DNA from: Micropterus salmoides
Lineage: Eukaryota > Chordata > Actinopteri > Centrarchiformes > Centrarchidae
Assembly (NCBI RefSeq): GCF_014851395.1
Contig: NW_024040485.1
Location: 3,053,385 to 3,117,384 of the forward strand
Direction: 5' to 3'
DNA: 64,000 nucleotides
The notes beneath the pieces are model-generated. The model was not told the origin of the DNA. It saw only the letters and a list, made by a program, of their open reading frames with translations, and did not search any database. This document shows, one piece after another, positions 34,514 through 47,137 of the stretch; within the stretch, counting starts at the first letter, position 1; every line of letters starts with the position of its first letter. The position numbers and the translations under genes were made by a program.

Positions 34514-34542
<29 letters not shown>
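34514..34542. repeat. (AC)n microsatellite
   Basis: About 14 uninterrupted AC units about 320 bp into myo10 intron 1. Confidence 0.95.
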
Positions 34543-34544
<2 letters not shown>

Positions 34545-34549
34545 GTAAA

Positions 34550-37450
34550 CCTCTAAAGGCATATCATAAGAATATCAGAGTGTAGGGACTGTGCTGGTCA
34601 GAGGGGGGTTGGACTGGGTCCCGGTGGATCTGTGGTATTTCCGTACTTCTTTTCTGGTTTCCTTTTAGAAAGAAAGCCCTTTAAACCTATTAATAGAAAA
34701 GAAAAGATGAACCTGCATCCCACCAGGAGCTTTTGATTGGCCGGCCAACAGCAAAGGGACGTTTATTGAATGTTATATGAGGGGGTTCTAATTTCTAGGA
34801 TCATCTGTGTGCAATCACTGTCATTTATTTCATGAAGCTGATAATTGATGCTGTAACAGTTTCAGCTGGTGCCTCTTTCCAGTGTTGGTGTTCTGAAAGC
34901 TGCTGTATGTTATTTGGTAATAATAAGTTAATGCCACCAAACAAATATTAGTATTTGTCATGTTGCTTGCTCATTATAAAGCTGTGTCTAAACTATTCCA
35001 AGTTCCTCTTCAGCTGTTTGATCATTATGAAGCAAAAAAACTTCTGTATTTCCACAACAACCATGATAATAAACCACAGTAGCTTACATTCTGTCAGGTG
35101 GGTAATCTTGATAGAAGCATTCTGGTTGTGTAAATCTTCCACGAGCTGTGACTCATGGCTAATAAGCATTCATTGCAGTTGTTTTACGACATCAGGATCC
35201 ACACCTCTCTTTGGGGATGTTGGCCAGGTAACAGCAGCAACACCTGAGTCATATTTTTTTTTCCTTTTAGGACTCCAAGTATTTAGGAAAAGTGGTCACA
35301 GCGGCTGTCATTTTACTGACAGATAAAAGAACACAACACTGAAAGTGATTTAAAACCAGTTTCTCTTCAGGTGGTGCTGTAACGGTTAAACAGCTGCTTC
35401 CTGGTTGAAAGATTGCCTGCTTTGTCATTGGTGCTCCTACGTTTTCAAAATCCAGGGAGGTTTTCAGTGGTATGAAAGGCTAAAGGTCATAAGACTCACT
35501 GAGCTCATAGGCGCTTGAGAGAGCTGAGTAAAACAAACACTCTGAGGTTTAAGGGTACATACACCTCCTGCAGCAGAGTCGTGTCGGTCTCATGACGAGT
35601 GTACGGTACATCTGGCTGTTGAGCTCTCCCTGGAAGTCTAAGAGAGACTTTTTGAGTGCCAGAAGCAGGCAGGCGTGCACAATAGTCTCAAATATCAGCC
35701 TGCCTGCCTTTATATCTGCCAGCTAATCACAGCTGAAACAAAGAGCCCAGTCTTTAAGGAAAAGGGCATTTCACAAGGAAGTAAACCAGCTTCCATGCGG
35801 CCACAGATGGAGACCAAAAGTTTGAGCAGAGAGGAATTTGAACTAGAAAGGAAACTGGAGTGTTTCATATTTATATTGAAGACAGTTTAGATGAGGGACC
35901 CACAGTGACTGGGGCTAGACAAAGACACTATATAAAGGGCTTTGAATCTTCAACTGTCATCTCATTGAGAGAAACCTCCTTAAGATTACTGGTTTACTCC
36001 TTTAGTAAATATACTGTGTAAAAACACTGCTTCAGAAAGAAATTGTAGCTTTGCAAAATGTTTGTGTTTAATCCCTTTGTGTTTCACAAAATGTTGCGTT
36101 TAATCTTGACTTTGCATAATATTTGATCAATTCTGGTAGTTTCTTGAAAAGTCAGCCTGTATTTAGGTCTAATCCAGAAGTTTTTTTATTTTAATCACAA
36201 ATTTAAAGTTTAAAAAAATTTTAATTTTCAGGTATAATCCTGTTTGTGTTTTTCCGTCGATGTTTTAGGTTTGTTTATGTGTTTAAACATTGAAGCCAGC
36301 AGGGGTTACCACTGCTATCAGGATCATTAATTTATCTAATTGAAGTTGCTCCTATTGTGCTCTATAACTGAATAACTATTTTTTGTGTGGAAATAAGGAG
36401 CCTTCAGCTGCAGGGTGTCAGTAGTTCATGCAAACTGTTTAACTTATAAACTGAATCATAGAAGGAAATATGTAAACATACTGTATGTAAACTTTTGAAA
36501 CAGTGTTTTGGGAGGAGTTTGGTGAGGAGGAACTTTGTTACTAATATCCCAACACTTAAATTAAAACAACTGTCTCATTGTGTTCCAATTGGTGCATTTT
36601 AAAGTGATCCATTGAGTTCTCAAAGTGTTTCACAGGTGGAAGAGGTCGAAGAGTTTTTTCCAACAGCCTTACTTAAATTGAATGTTGTGCTGAAGAAATA
36701 CAGCAATGCACATTGTCCCAAACTATAGAAACATAGATGTGTTGACAATGACACATCCTTTAGCAGAATGTTTCATTGTCTCTAATTACTAAGCTGTAGC
36801 CAAAACAGTCTGGACCAGAGTTACTCCAGAGACTATAAATAGAGTCTGACCACACATAAAGACTGCATATTTTCTTGAAATATGAATCTGTCCTCCTGGC
36901 CAATCAGAATCACTTTATGTCCTGTACAGGTTTTAGTCTGATGTAGAGAAAAGCTGCCAAACATAGAAACATGCTGCACAAACAGGACCTTATCTCAGGT
37001 GTTCTGGACCAGCAAGCAGAGCATAGCAGCAGCGTATTAGGATTTAAACTGCTGATAGTAAGGTCCCCCTATAATAAAGAGATGATGATGAGGCAGTGTC
37101 ACATAATAGAATAATAATAAGTGTAATATACACACATACAAACCTATTCTGTATTTTTTACCACGTTTATGTTAAAAAAATTATCCAAAATTGGATCCCA
37201 CAAAAATGAAGACTTTTTGCAGAGTGGAAAAACGTATTAAATTGCATTTTGAAACACTAAAATGATCAACTGAAAGACCAAGACCAGCAGCTGTTTCAGG
37301 CAGGATGAGGCAGGTTTCATTCAGGTTTAACACCCTTGAGGCTGCACATGAGAATAATCCTGTTTGGTGGGCACCAATGATTGGCTAAAGTCCAGTATTA
37401 TTATATCCAATGAACAGGCAACAGTGTCTTCTGAGGCAGCAGGTCCTGCA
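34550..37450. other. Intronic stretch, nothing recognised
   Basis: No repeat family or exon was recognised. The early part of a first intron often carries enhancers, but no specific motif can be supported here. Confidence 0.35.
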
Positions 37451-37456
37451 GAGAGA

Positions 37457-37459
37457 GTG

Positions 37460-37490
<31 letters not shown>
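37457..37490. repeat. (GT)n microsatellite
   Basis: About 17 GT units with one GC interruption. Confidence 0.95.
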
Positions 37491-38280
37491 ACACAGTGGA
37501 GTCAGTCAGTCAAGCCTGTCAAATGGCTACAAGGTTTGTGTTTATTTGAACTGATGGGCGTGATGCGAAGGAAGGCTTCATCTATCCACCAATCAGAGAG
37601 CAGGCTTGTCTCAGGTGGGGGTTTATAATGATTATTGTGTTAGTCAAGACAACTGTATTCAGAGTTCTTCACACCAGACACACAGATATCCAATAAGTGG
37701 AACATGAATCCTGAGATCCGTCAGGCTCTGGGAAAACAGGGATTAATGGTAGAAGGATTGCACAGTGCACACATTGCTTATGTGTCACTTTTGACACAAA
37801 GCGTTTTTAAGAATTGAAAGAAAACAAGAAGTTAATCACCACAACAATGATTTCCAATGGGCGTTATCAACGGGCTTTAGACCAAAATGCTTTTTTGCGT
37901 TTGTTTGATTTGAGTTCCGTGAGCGTGGTGCGTGCACTGGATGGACCTGCAGGTCCAGAGCTACAATCATTTGGGGCAGCGAGATGTCTGACTTTTCAAA
38001 TCTGGACCAGTGACACTCCTCTGGTTTTGGGTGGAAAGCAGTCTGGTTAGGGGGGTGCCAGACATATCTGCCAGTGCAAATGAAACATGAACTCGGCAGA
38101 TATGTCTGGTTCACAGGTTAACAAAAGGCCAGAATAGTTTCCACAAGTTTATGTCCACAGTTTCTTTTAAGTTTGCCATGAACTTTTGAAATTATTGACA
38201 TTTTCCTCAAAAAGTAGCCAGCCAGAGACAAGTACCAGGTCTCTGAGTAATTTGAGTTTAGGTGAACTGATCCTTTAAGG

Positions 38281-39182
38281 CACTGGCTCCTAACCTTTTT
38301 GGCTTATAAGCAAATGAAGCTATGCCTTTTCCACCCTACATCAGATACTGTATATCCACAGGCTGTGACTATACACTTCAACAACCCGGTCTCACTCCCA
38401 AGTCGTCACATATGGACGCTTGGTCAAGAGCCATAATCGTCAGTTTGTGACGCACTAGGGATCCCTTTGACGTCATTGTTCGACGTATTGAGGGAAGCCC
38501 TGTTGTGTCAGTTTTTGATGGTAAAGGCAAGTATGATATTTAAGAGAAAAGATGAAGTAAGGAGGTGATTGGGGTGGATAGAGGGCCAGAACCCGGACCT
38601 TGAAGCAGGAGAACAGGGTTTGTGTCCCGTGCGAAACAAAACATTAAATGTTTTTATTTAGGCGAGTGAGGTAAATTGACATTAACGTTAGTTAACTTAA
38701 GTCTTAATTGACATACATAGCTATTTTAACCCAAACCATGATCTTTTCCTAACCTTAACCAAGTAGTTGTGTTGCCTAAACGAAACTGCAACGTTTCACG
38801 ACTTTAATTATGCGCGTTTCAACATGGCAATGTATCGAAACGTTACGTTTTATCTTGAAAGTGTAACCGGATATTGCATATTTATTGTTGCTAAGCGTTG
38901 CTAACTTGACTGTGGATCCCTAAACGTCAATAATTGATGCAAAAGGGCTACCCAAGTCTTTAAAAAGCGACAACAAAGGGCCTTGACCATGCGTCAGACA
39001 TTTGACGAGTAGGGAGTGAGACTGTGTTGACTTCAACCAAAGAGGGATCATTCTGATTTTTTTCTAGTGTTTTTTAATGACCTGTGAAGGTAAATGAATA
39101 AGAAAAAAAAGCAATGATAAGAAGATTAGAGAATTAATCTTGTGACTCTTGGGGTGTCCAACCCCCAGGTTGGAAACCTCTG
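38281..39182. mobile_element. hAT-like MITE (outer element of a nest)
   Basis: Left part 38281-38374 starts CACTGGCTCCTAACCTTTTT; right part 39037-39182 ends 'cccccaggttggaaacctctg', whose reverse complement starts CAGAGGTTTCCAACC. These are the two ends of a well-known fish MITE ('cagtggttcccaacct'). Flanks CCTTTAAG (38272-38279) and CTTTTAAG (39183-39190) give an imperfect 8-bp target duplication. About 650 bp in the middle belongs to a second element. Removing it and one duplication copy leaves roughly 250 bp, a normal MITE length. Confidence 0.75.
38382..39029. mobile_element. 648-bp DNA element inserted in the MITE at 38281-39182
   Basis: The left end reads 'ggtctcactcccaagtcgtc' after CAACCC, and the right end on the - strand reads 'gtctcactccctactcgtca' after CAACACA, giving inverted repeats of about 35 bp including a shared ACGC at the inner edge. 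Flanks ACTTCAA (38375-38381) and ACTTCAA (39030-39036) are identical, a 7-8 bp target duplication. The interior carries no transposase frame. It belongs to a family common in fish; the superfamily is unknown to me. Confidence 0.8.
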
Positions 39183-39194
39183 CTTTTAAGCTGT

Positions 39195-41690
39195 AATCTC
39201 ACGTCACTGAGTACTAACATGGATTTGAGATTTTGTCAAATCAACACCGAACTGTCTCAGTAGTTCATACATTCCAATGTTATATGCTGGTAAGAAAATC
39301 CTTGGGTTGTAGACATCCTAGTTGGCAGAGCTGTGTTGCATTTATGTGCTATTTTGTAAGAACTCTGGAAGACAAATGATCAGCACACACAAACTGTTAC
39401 GGTGGCTGCAGCTTTGGCTGTCTGAGCACTGTTTTGGCAACGAGCTGTTCAGAGGTTTGAACTCCGCTGAGAGCTTCTACTTCATGTTTGTAATAAAATC
39501 ACGCAGTTATACCTCCAAGAATCTCATTGCTGCACCCGTTAACCTGGATTTCTAGATTCCAAAGCAGTCCTGAAACTAGCAAAGCTTCTTATTCTTTCAA
39601 GCCTCAGCCGTCTGCATTTCCTGTTAAAACCATTAAAAGTAACAGGCCAATCATAGACGTTAATAGGCTCACCACAACAAAGGCCCTACCCATTTTATAT
39701 CGCTTCATTTTAACGATGATTTCAACGATTTCATGAGTGGCACTGCTGTGTCAGAGCATTTCTCTTCCCTCCCTCTGCGGCTCCCTGGCTTGTTTAAAGC
39801 TGAAACCTGACACCTGTGGAGAAGCCAGAAGGAACTGAAAGGAATTCAAACAGCTTGCAGATTTGTCGTTTTGTTTACTGCAGACACCCCCCGCTCCTTG
39901 TCGGACAAATGTTTTGTAATGTACGTACAGCAGAATTCTTGCTAAGTCTGCACATCCTGTATTTAGAAGGTTCTTCGGGTCACCTTGACAAGTGACCAAT
40001 CGGAGTCTGTGGAATTTCCGAGGCAAATAACTGATATATCTCCTTTTTGTAACTTCTGTCTTAGTAGAAGGAAAGTCAGTGGAAAAAAGAAACAGTAAAA
40101 CCATGGGAAACTATATGGCAAGAAAAAAAAAAAAAGATTCACTATGTGACCAACAGTGTTTGGATACCCAAAGAAAGTATGTGAATTGGCTGGAAGGTTC
40201 ATTCTTGACCTTAAACAGCAACTTTTAGCAAATTCTAAACACAAGGTCCTTTTACTGAATGATTCCACGGCTGTCAACCACATCTCATGAACTTTCTCAC
40301 TGAATGGAGTTGCCCAGTTGTAATGGAGACTGTTTAGTTGTTTTATATATGAACTATGTATAGAAATGTGTAAATGTGTTACCAACCGATATGTGGCAAA
40401 ATTCTATCCACATTTAATTACTGAAACCAATAAAACCATTTCCTAATGGAGCTGGCTTTGTGCTCCGGGGGCAGCATTACGTTGAAACGAAACAGAAATG
40501 GAACAAATAGTTGACAGAAAGTTGTAAGAACATTATTGTCTAAAATGTCATTGTATACTGTAGCATTAGGATTTCTCTGTGTTGGGACTAGAGACTATAA
40601 AAGCACATAGGCTTTAGGTCATATAGTGTGAATGTGTATATTTGCTGTTGAATTACAGCTGTTGAGTTACAATCTTGCTTCCCTCTAAACTTCTAATTAA
40701 GTTTGTAAGGAAGATCATCTTCTCCAGAGTTACATACAGGGAGTTTGTATCATATTTCTCACATCATTTTACTGTTTAGGGAAAAAGACATACAGAGAGC
40801 CAGCCAAGCCTGGTGAAGCCTTTTTACGCCGCTGCTGAAATAACACTTTCTCAAGGAGGCAGACACTCTGGATGGGAGCCAGAGCCGCCTGTACTCCATC
40901 TTAAACCGGTTTCACTGCTCTCAACCGACCGTATATAGGGCAGAGGGGCAATTGTGACTGTGGGAAATCAAACAGTCTCAGACCTGTAGTGCCAGACCCA
41001 GGCCCTGACAGGAAACCCATTTATTTTTATTTCCTCCTTTAGCATGGGTGACTGCATACTGAAATTCTCATCGATCATTTTAATAGGCAGCTCAGCAGCC
41101 TGGTGGTGAAACAAGAAGTGGGACAGTGAACAATAAGTGGAAGACTTTTGTAGACTTAAATTGTCCACCCTGCTGAAGTGTCCTTGAGCAGCTCATTATT
41201 CCCTTTCAGCTGTAGATCTACTGGTCTGTTGCTGAACTCTGACCTTTCAGCAGGGGAGGGACAGGGGAAAAAATAGTGCTGAAATGATAAGTTTAATAAT
41301 GATTTAAGCAGTCGACAGAATATGAGTTAAAACCATTTCATAATTAATGAAACACAGGAACTACACTACAGACTAAGAGCCCACTTTCTGTGTTCCTTTT
41401 GTTTACATTTCCACAACATCTGAAGAACCGCGAAGTTAAGGCAACTGAATCTGTGAGGTGAGGTTAGTAATCTCTTCATTAAAAAGCTTAGCACTTTGAA
41501 AATGTTGGATTTATTATTATTAATTAATTAATTAATTAAATAATAATCCAGAGAGGAATAGTGGTAGTAGTGAAAAAAAATCAGTAGTTGTAGTTTCACT
41601 ACAGGATTAGTGAAGTACCAGTTTTGGAGTTGTGGATGTCATTTGTGCTGCTACCTGTACATTCTGTTAATTAGTCTAACCTCGATGATA
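39195..41690. other. Intronic stretch, nothing recognised
   Basis: No exon or repeat family was recognised. A palindromic TTAATTAA tract lies at about 41518-41545. Confidence 0.35.
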
Positions 41691-41693
41691 TAA

Positions 41694-41895
41694 ATGGGGT
41701 GGACAAAATAATAGAAACACCAGTCAGTATAATGTAATACAATTCAACAAAAACCAGAAACTGCAGCCTCCAGTATGAACAACACCTCTCTAAAACTGAA
41801 CTTTATAATCATGAAACAGGCTGTTGTTTTTGACTGTATGAGTACAGTGGCAACTGAGTGTAGACAGGATCATAATCAACTACAAATCGCAAAAT
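41694..41895 (+). mobile_element. Fragment of a DNA element ('ggtggacaaaataatagaaac')
   Basis: It starts GGGGTGGACAAAATAATAGA and continues 'cagtataatgtaatacaatt' and 'aactgaactttataatcatg'. I know this order from a dispersed fish element that begins GGGTGGACAAAATAATGGAA. The other terminus was not found. Confidence 0.5.
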
Positions 41896-42199
41896 CACAG
41901 AAATAAAGTCAGTTAAGGTCAACAGAACTTCTGTCATCTGTCTCAGTGTCCTGAGCAGCAACAGGTTGGCTATGGATGAGGACAGGTTGGTTATTCATCA
42001 AAGCAACCAACTAAGTCAAGAAAACACAGACAACCATTCTATAGTGTTTGTCTTCCAGTTTGTTATAAATCTCCACACTTGGCAGACCTTGTAGTGTGCA
42101 GAGCTTTTGGGTGTCATCCCTAGATATCTTGGAATAACATACAGTAACAGAAAGCGATGAACAGCCACCCAGACTTAACTACAAGCTGCAGGCAAAACA

Positions 42200-43690
42200 T
42201 TTATACCATTCGATATTGATAATTATCACGATAAATGTCTAATCATTATTTCTTTCCAGTTTAAAAGCTGATTTTTGCTCCTGAGTGAAAATTGAGGAAA
42301 CCGGATGGTTAAAAGTGGCTTTAAACTTTTCTTTATGCTCAGAACTTGACAAACACTTGATGCCAAACAGCAGATCTCTTCACAAATCTGAGGTAGAACA
42401 ATTATGATAAAATGTTTTGTTTCAAAAATTATGATTAGTAAATATTTTCAGTCACTATTTCTCAAAAAAACAAATATCTAAATATAAGAATTAAACGGTT
42501 TAACGATTCAATTCATTTCAATGTTATTTATATATATAGAGAGAACAATATCCACACAGAGGTGCAGACAGTAAAGGTGATGTTGCTATAGACTAAATGA
42601 AAAATGGTACAGATATTTATAATAGTGTTAATGATAACAACAGTAGGACTAGTAACAATAGTCGTTGTAGCAGAGGGTGTCCATGTAGAGGGTGAGCAGG
42701 AACACGGGGGCAGCAGGTGACCCGCAGCCACAGATCCAGACTCCACAACTCCAGAGCCAGAAAACCTGCAGGAAGTGATAGGAGAGAGGAGAGGGACGAG
42801 AAAGCACAAGACTACCAGAAAGGGGAGAAGTTGTGTTAGTAACATGCAGTAATGGGATGAGGTTGCATACAGAGGGAGAGAAAGTAGAGGAGAGAGGAGC
42901 TCAGTGCATCATGGGAAATCCCCCGGCAGTCTAGGCCTATAGCAGCATAACTAAGGGATGGTTCAGGACTCCACCCGAGCCAGCCCTAACTATAAGCTTT
43001 ATCAAAGAGGAAAGTCTTAAGCCTATTCTTAAATGTGGAGATGGTGTCTGCCTCCTGAACCCAAACTGGAACCTGGTTCCACAGGAGAGGAGCTTGATGG
43101 CTGAACGCTCTGGCTCCTAGTCTACTTTTGATTTTGATCGATGGATTGCCAAGGGCTGTACCCGACTTCAAACTCTGAAGCTGTAAGTGTTGTCGTGTTG
43201 TTTTACGGTTTAGGTTAGCTAACTTGCCATTAGCATAGTACCACAGCGCAATGGTTAGTTGTGGACAGCCATTCTGCTCCACACCGGCGTGCGTTGCTGC
43301 GGTATGTAAATTGACTTGATAGACATGCCCTGAAGGTAATGTTATAGCTAACGTTACGTGTGAAAAAGACACGGTCAAACAAGAAGTTTGTTTGTTTGGC
43401 AATGTTGTTGACTAGCACGCAGCAGCTAGCTTGCTCCGACCATAAAGCTGTTAGCGGCTCGCTGTGCAGTGAGGTGACACATACAGACACTCTTACTCTG
43501 CTATATGGCACCAAATTGATGAAAAATGCGATAATACCGCACTCCAACATATTGCCGTGGTGGAAATTACTTTACTGTGACTGTCATAATTCAAATGAAT
43601 AAAAAAATTTTATATTGAACATTTTTTATATTTTTATTGAGGAAAATTATTTTGCGATAATTATCATTATTGTTTCATTGCCCAGCCCTA
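42200..43690 (-). mobile_element. hAT-like element split by a LINE
   Basis: On the - strand the outer end at 43690 is TAGGGCTGGGCAATG, followed by 'aataatgataattatcgca', typical of fish hAT-like elements with CGATA/ATTATC subterminal words. At the far side (about 42205-42260) the matching words 'gataattatcacgataaatg' occur, but the final TIR has eroded. The middle, about 42506-43190, is LINE copy B. Element sequence next to the LINE (43200-43600) has no transposase motif. Confidence 0.6.
42506..43190 (-). mobile_element. 3' end of a CR1/L2-type LINE (copy B)
   Basis: On the - strand a frame to the stop near 42986 encodes SLKSGTALGNPSIKIKSRLG then ARAFSHQAPLLWN and ends in KTFLFDKAYS, the C-terminal end of a non-LTR reverse transcriptase. 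It extends further 5' than copy A and lacks the frameshift. The 3' UTR follows copy A but jumps from 'tgtctgcacctctgtgtgg' to 'atataaataacattgaaatg', missing about 80 bp. The open frame of 138 codons here is a chimera of hAT sequence and LINE, not a gene. The 5' edge near 43190 is approximate. Confidence 0.8.
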
Positions 43691-43699
43691 CCTTCACAT

Positions 43700-44370
43700 T
43701 CTGAGGGATTCGTTCTTTTAAAATAAGGTATTTTTAACTTGACCTCCAAAGTGCTTCATAAAACCGCCCTCCAGGTTCTTTCATGTCTGCTTCTTGTCTC
43801 AGTTTGTAGGTTAATCCATGATTTAGATGCCACAATAGCAGCCTTGTGTATGTACGTCTGCGTTATTGTGATAAAGAGGCTGTCATAGTCGACGAGGTCA
43901 GACGTTGTTTATTGTTCAGAAGAGGATGAGGTGAAAGTTAATCTCACACATATGTTTTGACTACAAACATCAGTTTGAGGATTACGATTTCAGGATTAGC
44001 ATTAAAATAGTATTTTATTTGTTTTTGTTTTAATTTCATAAAATGTTTAATCTCTTTAACCTAATCAAGCTCACTCACAGTTGTAGTGGTCAGTGTTGTG
44101 TTTTTTTAATAAAATATATGCAAAAAATACACATTGACAGCCATTTTTGTAGAACGCAAATAACATTCAGGAACACTAACAATAGCTACAAGTCTGCAAT
44201 TTTTTCAAGAAAACAGACTGTTGCATTCAGCATCAGCTATCTGGTGACAAAGGAGAACAACAAAGTTTCATAAAATTCCCCAGTGTGACAAAGTTCATAA
44301 CAATCATATTAGACAAAATCTTATAACGTGTACTGGTGAAATCTAAACTAATTTGTGTTATTATTTTGTC
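43700..44370. other. Intronic stretch, nothing recognised
   Basis: AT-rich, no supportable element. Confidence 0.35.
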
Positions 44371-44373
44371 ATC

Positions 44374-44716
44374 TACACTGAATAAAATTATAAACACAGC
44401 ACTTTTGTTTTTCCCCCATTCATCATGAGCTGAACTTAAAGATCTGAGACTTTCTCTATGTGCACAAAAGGCCTATTTCTCTCAAATATTGTTCACAAAT
44501 GCATTTTTGAGTGGCCTTTTATTGTGGCCAGCCTAAGGCACACCTGTGCAATCCCCATGCTGTCTGATCAGCATCTTGATATGCCACACCTGTGAGGTGG
44601 ATGGATTATCTCGGCAAAGCAGAAGTGCTCACTAACACAGATTTTGACAGATTTGTGAACAATATTTGAGAGAATTAGGCCTTTTGTGTACATAGAGAAA
44701 GTCGTAGATCTTTAAG
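44374..44716. mobile_element. Tc1/mariner MITE with long inverted repeats, right end truncated
   Basis: The left arm (44439-44502: 'agatctgagactttctctat' through 'ctcaaatattgttcacaaat') and the right arm (44651-44716, reverse complement of the same) are visible inverted repeats. The terminal TACACTGAATAAAATTATAA and 'cacttttgtttttcccccat' belong to a fish Tc1/mariner family with inverted repeats of about 200 bp. The right arm extends inward ('ccagcctaaggcacacctgt') beyond the left arm, and the last 65 bp or so of the right end are missing. Confidence 0.85.
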
Positions 44717-44719
44717 ATA

Positions 44720-45715
44720 CATTTTTCGCTCCACGCTCCTCGGAGCGCAAATAAGATCTTTGGGACAGTCTGTAAGAGGACGGAGCAGAACAGTTACCGG
44801 TTTGGGCGAGGTTTGAGGAACAAGGAAACGACAAATAAGAGACTTGAGAAGCATCCCTGGTCTTCAGTTTGATGACACTGAAGTCTCTGAAGCTTCAGCA
44901 GGGACACTAAATCATTTGTTGGCCAGGTCTCTTCACTCTATTACTTCGCTGTTTCTTCACTCCCTCTGTCCTCTCCTCTTTCTTTCCTCCTCCGTCTTTC
45001 CATAAAGTCACAACTTCCTGCCGGAAGGCTCTAAACATTCCTCTGGATCCTGACACTTCCTATCCTCTCACTCTCTCCAACTCCTTGCACATGTGTGTTC
45101 ATACATACATCAACATGGTCTTCAGAGGGCCATGTTCAACCTTCTGTGATTTTGTCTGTCCATTGTGCTGTGTAAGAAATTAGAGATAAATGCAGTCAAA
45201 AACAGCAACCTGCTGCAACTGAGAAGAGTGATGCATCTGCAGTCAGAGAGGTCACAGAAACATGATCTGGGAAAGTAACATTTTTAGATTCTGGTGTTGA
45301 TGTAATTGCTGAAGGTAATCTGCAAATCCAAAATCTATGTTAAATACTTTCTGGTTCATGAAGGCCTTCAAACTTAAAGTCAGACCATATCAAGTCGTCA
45401 TGTTGTTGTCTTCCAAATACACAGTGTTTTTGTGCGTTTTTTGTTTTTTTTAACCAAAAAATGACGTGAATGAAAAAATTTTCTTTTAATGAAACCTGGA
45501 AACAATGACCCATATTAATACAAGGCTACAAATGCCTTTTTTGCACCGCGACCAGGCAAAAGATGTGTTCTTGTAAGGTAACAAAATCCTACAGCCAAAC
45601 AAGATAAATATCAGTTTTACAAATTATTTTTATGTCTGAAACATGACTGGAGGAGAACTTTAAGGTCCACTGCCTAGCTTTTTCTTAATCTTTTCAACCA
45701 CAAGTCGCAGTCTTT
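44720..45715. other. Intronic stretch, nothing recognised
   Basis: Directly after the MITE a short perfect palindrome, CGCTCCTCGGAGCG (44741-44754), occurs. No exon was recognised. Confidence 0.35.
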
Positions 45716-45775
45716 GTCAGTCAAAGTGAAAATTTGCTCAGTTGTGATGGGGTTGGCTCAGTTGTGATTTCACGA
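45662..45775 (+). repeat. Copy of the 'tttgctcagttgtgatgg' dispersed repeat
   Basis: 'taaggtccactgcctagctt' and two adjacent variants, 'tttgctcagttgtgatgg' and 'ttggctcagttgtgattt', relate it to the cluster at 31424-31905 and the copy at 28376. Confidence 0.5.
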
Positions 45776-46468
45776 TAAGGCCTTTGGTAAGGCAGTTCAT
45801 CATTCAGTTACGTGAGTCCCCATTCGCTGATAAAGACACTGGAATGTGGTTAAAAACTATTAATACAAGCTTGTAGACCTTGAGATAAGATTTATTTTGT
45901 CGTATGTAAAGGTGAAGCCCAAGCCAGTGTTTGAAAACCCAGGTGAGTATGTTCATTCAGGTATACTGTGTATGTAGGTTCAGATGCAGCTCGTGACCTT
46001 TGCTGTCACCTGACCTCTGGATAATCTCCTGTGTCACTGTGCAATAAAGCAGAAACATTATTAAGATAATGTTAAAATCTGTCACTCCTCCTGTATGTGA
46101 TGTGTCCACATATCTGTGCTCCACGTCAGCCTGGCTATACTTACTGCAGTAACACAGGAACCTTTACACCGCTGCATGAGAGGTCATTTCTTGGTTCGGT
46201 GGCTGCAAAGGAATTATTTCAAAATCCGGTAAAATGGGTCGAATTCCGAGATGCTCTCCTGACAGTAATCCCTCAGCGTCCTGCTGGGTTGTGGTTCCCC
46301 ACTGCTGAAATGGTCAATTAAAACCAGGAATGAGGTTTCTGGATCCGGCTCGATTTGATTTATCTTCACTGACAAGGTGTCACTCTTCTATTGAAGGCAG
46401 CTGAAGAATGACCAGTGTTCTGATCTGGGTGTATCAGACCGGCCATAACAAGTGCTGCTACTGAGTGC

Positions 46469-46487
46469 GTGTGTGTGTGTGTGTGTT
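46469..46487. repeat. (GT)n microsatellite
   Basis: About nine GT units. Confidence 0.9.
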
Positions 46488-47137
46488 TTATCTTAGATCA
46501 ACAGCATCTGAACATCAATTCAGTGTCTTTTTAGGCCAAAATTTAGGTCATTTCTGAGTGAAGAGTTTGAACCTTTATTCATCATCTTTTCTTCAGCAGA
46601 TTCTTTAGTTGGATCCCCATTTGTTACCACATAGCGGTTGCAACAATAAAAATAACTACTAAAATTATGAAATCCACTGTATTAGTGGAGCAAGAAAAAC
46701 AGAACAAGGGGATTTTTTGTAACACTTAATCTGTCGACTGCTTTTCCTATCAATTGTTTTATTTGGGTTTATTCTGTAATTTATTTTATTATAAACAAAT
46801 GCCCATCATAGCTTCTGTAGGGGTAATCTGTACCTTTTGTCAGACTGTCTGAACCCTAGTGTTATTCAGTTTACAATAATATAAAAAAGAGCATAAAATC
46901 ACCATATTTGAGAAGTTACAACTGAGACTTTGTTACTTAAATACGTGTCATGTCAAAATTGCTGGTAAATAATTTAATGTTAATGTCCCTGGTACAACTG
47001 AACTAATGTCACCAATGAAACCATACAATTTATACAGCAAAAACAAACAAAAACAAATGAGTGAAACAAAAAGTAATGACAAAACAACTGAAACGTGGAT
47101 GTGGGATTGTCAATCTGTCCTGCAGTACGGAGGACAG

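Noticed and set aside
39963..40385. 140-codon frame on the - strand inside myo10 intron 1
   Set aside because: Hydrophobic run caused by a poly(A)/GAAA tract read in antisense; no signal peptide or conserved motif.
42986..43402. 138-codon frame on the - strand as a gene
   Set aside because: Its second half is the LINE reverse transcriptase end and its first half lies in hAT-like sequence; it is a chimera of repeats.
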